A DNA stretch of 64,000 nt from Desulfocapsa sp. (GTDB lineage Bacteria; Desulfobacterota; Desulfobulbia; Desulfobulbales; Desulfocapsaceae), in NCBI GenBank assembly GCA_013792135.1, contig VMSP01000110.1:1-64000 (forward strand), given 5' to 3'. This document shows positions 62,712 through 64,000 of this stretch, piece after piece; within the stretch, counting starts at the first letter, position 1; every line of letters starts with the position of its first letter. The translations under genes were made by a program, and so were the position numbers. The notes beneath the pieces are model-generated. The model was not told the DNA's origin and searched no databases. It saw nothing but the letters and a program-made list of their open reading frames with translations.

Positions 62712-64000
62712 ATGATCCACGATACGTTATCTGGGAGGTACATGGCCTTCATTCTGCTGGTTATTCTGGCAGTTCCTCACTCGGCCAACGCAGCAGTCCA
62801 TTGTGTAACCAAGCAGGGTGGTGGTTGTGATACATCGATCTGCGTCGATTGCTCGCTCAAAATCCAGGATGGTATTGATAAGGCATTAAATGGCGATGAG
62901 GTGCGTGTTGCTGCGGGTACCTATAGCGATCGCACCACGGTCTCAATCAATGTTAATGGGACAAACTATCCTGTTACGCAGGTTGCAGTAATCAAGGACA
63001 AGAGTCTGACGCTGCGTGGGGGCTATACCACAAGTAATTGGTCAGTATCTGATCCACTGGCGAATGCCACCATTATTGATGTGAAGGGCTACTTAATCGG
63101 TGCTGGTCGCGGGATTACGGTACGAGGCAATGGGACCGAGAATGTGGCAATCGATGGTTTCACCGTTCAGAACGGAAATTATACAAACCTGGGGTGTGCT
63201 GGTAATTTTGGTGGAGGAATGGACTGTGGTGGTGGTGTATATGTCTTTAATTCACAGATTAAACTGAGCAACAGCATCATTCGCAACAACATAGGTTCCA
63301 CTCTTAACATGTGTACAGGTGGAGGTGTTTTTCTTTATCAGACTCGGGTTGGCAGCGAACTGAACCACGTGACGGTGCAGGGAAATGAGTGCCCAACCAC
63401 AGCAGGTTACGGTATTGGAGGTGGCATTGCAGTAGATTCTTCCTTGGGTTTACTGTCCATTGCCAATTCCATTATACAAAATAACATTAGTCACAATGAT
63501 GGGGGCGGTCTCTTTCTCCTCAATCCTGGAAAACTGGTGTGGATCACTGATACCAGATTTGTTGGGAATATAGCCTCTAATGATAAAGGTGGGGGAATGT
63601 ATGCTATGGTCACAATGGATCAGTCCAGCGGAACGGCCTTGGTCATGGATCGAGTTCGATTCGATCAGAATGCTGGACAAAGTGGAACAGCTATATATCT
63701 AGATCACGGTGGTTCTGATCCAAGCAGAGTTGAGATAAACAATCTTTTGTTAACCCGGAACCAGAGTAGTTATACGGGACCAACGGCCTCATTGATAAAA
63801 ATAGCATCGTACGATGATTTCAATGTCTTCCTCCGCCAGCTTACTGTTGCCGGCGATAATTCTTCCGGCAGTTTCTTGGAGGCATACGCAGCAAATTATT
63901 TGGGATCTGTTGTGCATGTACAAGTTCAGAACGCCCTGATCGATTCGGTTCCCATTGCGTTTTATGGAAACAACGATACTACGGCCGGCGTTCTCAATCT
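62712..64000 (+). CDS. Exported parallel beta-helix protein (3' end beyond window)
   Basis: An open frame from ATG 62712 (AAGGAG 8 nt upstream) to the window edge, 429 codons so far. A signal peptide (MAFILLVILAVPHSANA) is followed by a right-handed beta-helix like that of DUF1565/Pmp-type proteins: IQDGIDKALNGDEVRVAAGTY, then repeated rungs such as NSIIRNNIG, NSIIQNNISHNDGGG, and VGNIASNDKGGGMYA. It is likely a surface or secreted protein. An in-frame ATG at 62742 is the alternative start. Confidence 0.8.
   Translation, partial: MIHDTLSGRYMAFILLVILAVPHSANAAVHCVTKQGGGCDTSICVDCSLKIQDGIDKALNGDEVRVAAGTYSDRTTVSINVNGTNYPVTQVAVIKDKSLTLRGGYTTSNWSVSDPLANATIIDVKGYLIGAGRGITVRGNGTENVAIDGFTVQNGNYTNLGCAGNFGGGMDCGGGVYVFNSQIKLSNSIIRNNIGSTLNMCTGGGVFLYQTRVGSELNHVTVQGNECPTTAGYGIGGGIAVDSSLGLLSIANSIIQNNISHNDGGGLFLLNPGKLVWITDTRFVGNIASNDKGGGMYAMVTMDQSSGTALVMDRVRFDQNAGQSGTAIYLDHGGSDPSRVEINNLLLTRNQSSYTGPTASLIKIASYDDFNVFLRQLTVAGDNSSGSFLEAYAANYLGSVVHVQVQNALIDSVPIAFYGNNDTTAGVLN

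Overview
The window reads as chromosomal DNA of an anaerobic Desulfobacterota bacterium, most likely a Desulfobulbales-type sulfate reducer. This is an inference from gene content: a hydrogenase-4-like (Ehr-type) complex, a TauE/SafE exporter of the kind seen in sulfur metabolisers, a cytoplasmic molybdopterin enzyme, class I fumarase, ferredoxin-ATPases of the Mrp/MinD type, and many two-component proteins. No rRNA, tRNA, CRISPR array or intact transposase was seen.

Region 1 (1-12.7 kb, all minus strand): ppnP, a fossil IS4-type transposase, a SulP anion transporter with a coiled-coil insert, a six-gene Hyf/Ehr-type complex (B-C-E-F-G-I in transcription order) whose large subunit lacks the NiFe cysteines, and a protein with the metal-ligand pattern of LCIB-type carbonic anhydrases. 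Together these could form an ion-pumping, inorganic-carbon-related module (hypothesis).

Region 2 (12.9-36.7 kb): a signalling island. It holds two NtrC-type sigma-54 activators, several histidine kinases and receivers, TauE/SafE with a partner membrane protein, two paralogous PEP-synthase-like proteins with a new-looking C-terminal domain, a TorD-molybdopterin oxidoreductase fusion, and a phosphatase-YkgJ fusion. Three good GG-N10-GC sites suggest sigma-54 control of genes next to the two activators.

Region 3 (36.8-47 kb): housekeeping and redox genes: mltG, lon, a hexapeptide-repeat protein, a NifX/MTH1175-like protein with two ferredoxin-ATPases, class I fumarase and a di-haem peroxidase.

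Region 4 (47-64 kb): a fluid accessory region. It holds a secreted protein that seems to start at ACG, a PilZ protein, an ECF sigma/anti-sigma operon with CBM48 domains and a Ser/Gly-repeat exported protein, two Cys-rich PAS paralogs (one decaying), a poly-Gly exported protein, a PAS-LuxR regulator split at an A10 run, a zinc-ribbon protein with 36-bp repeats flanked by two inverted ~152-bp MITE-like elements, a chemoreceptor with a Cys cluster, and a truncated beta-helix protein. Between them lie fragments of fumarase and cbiM and a 140-bp perfect-terminal-repeat element, so this segment has been rearranged repeatedly.
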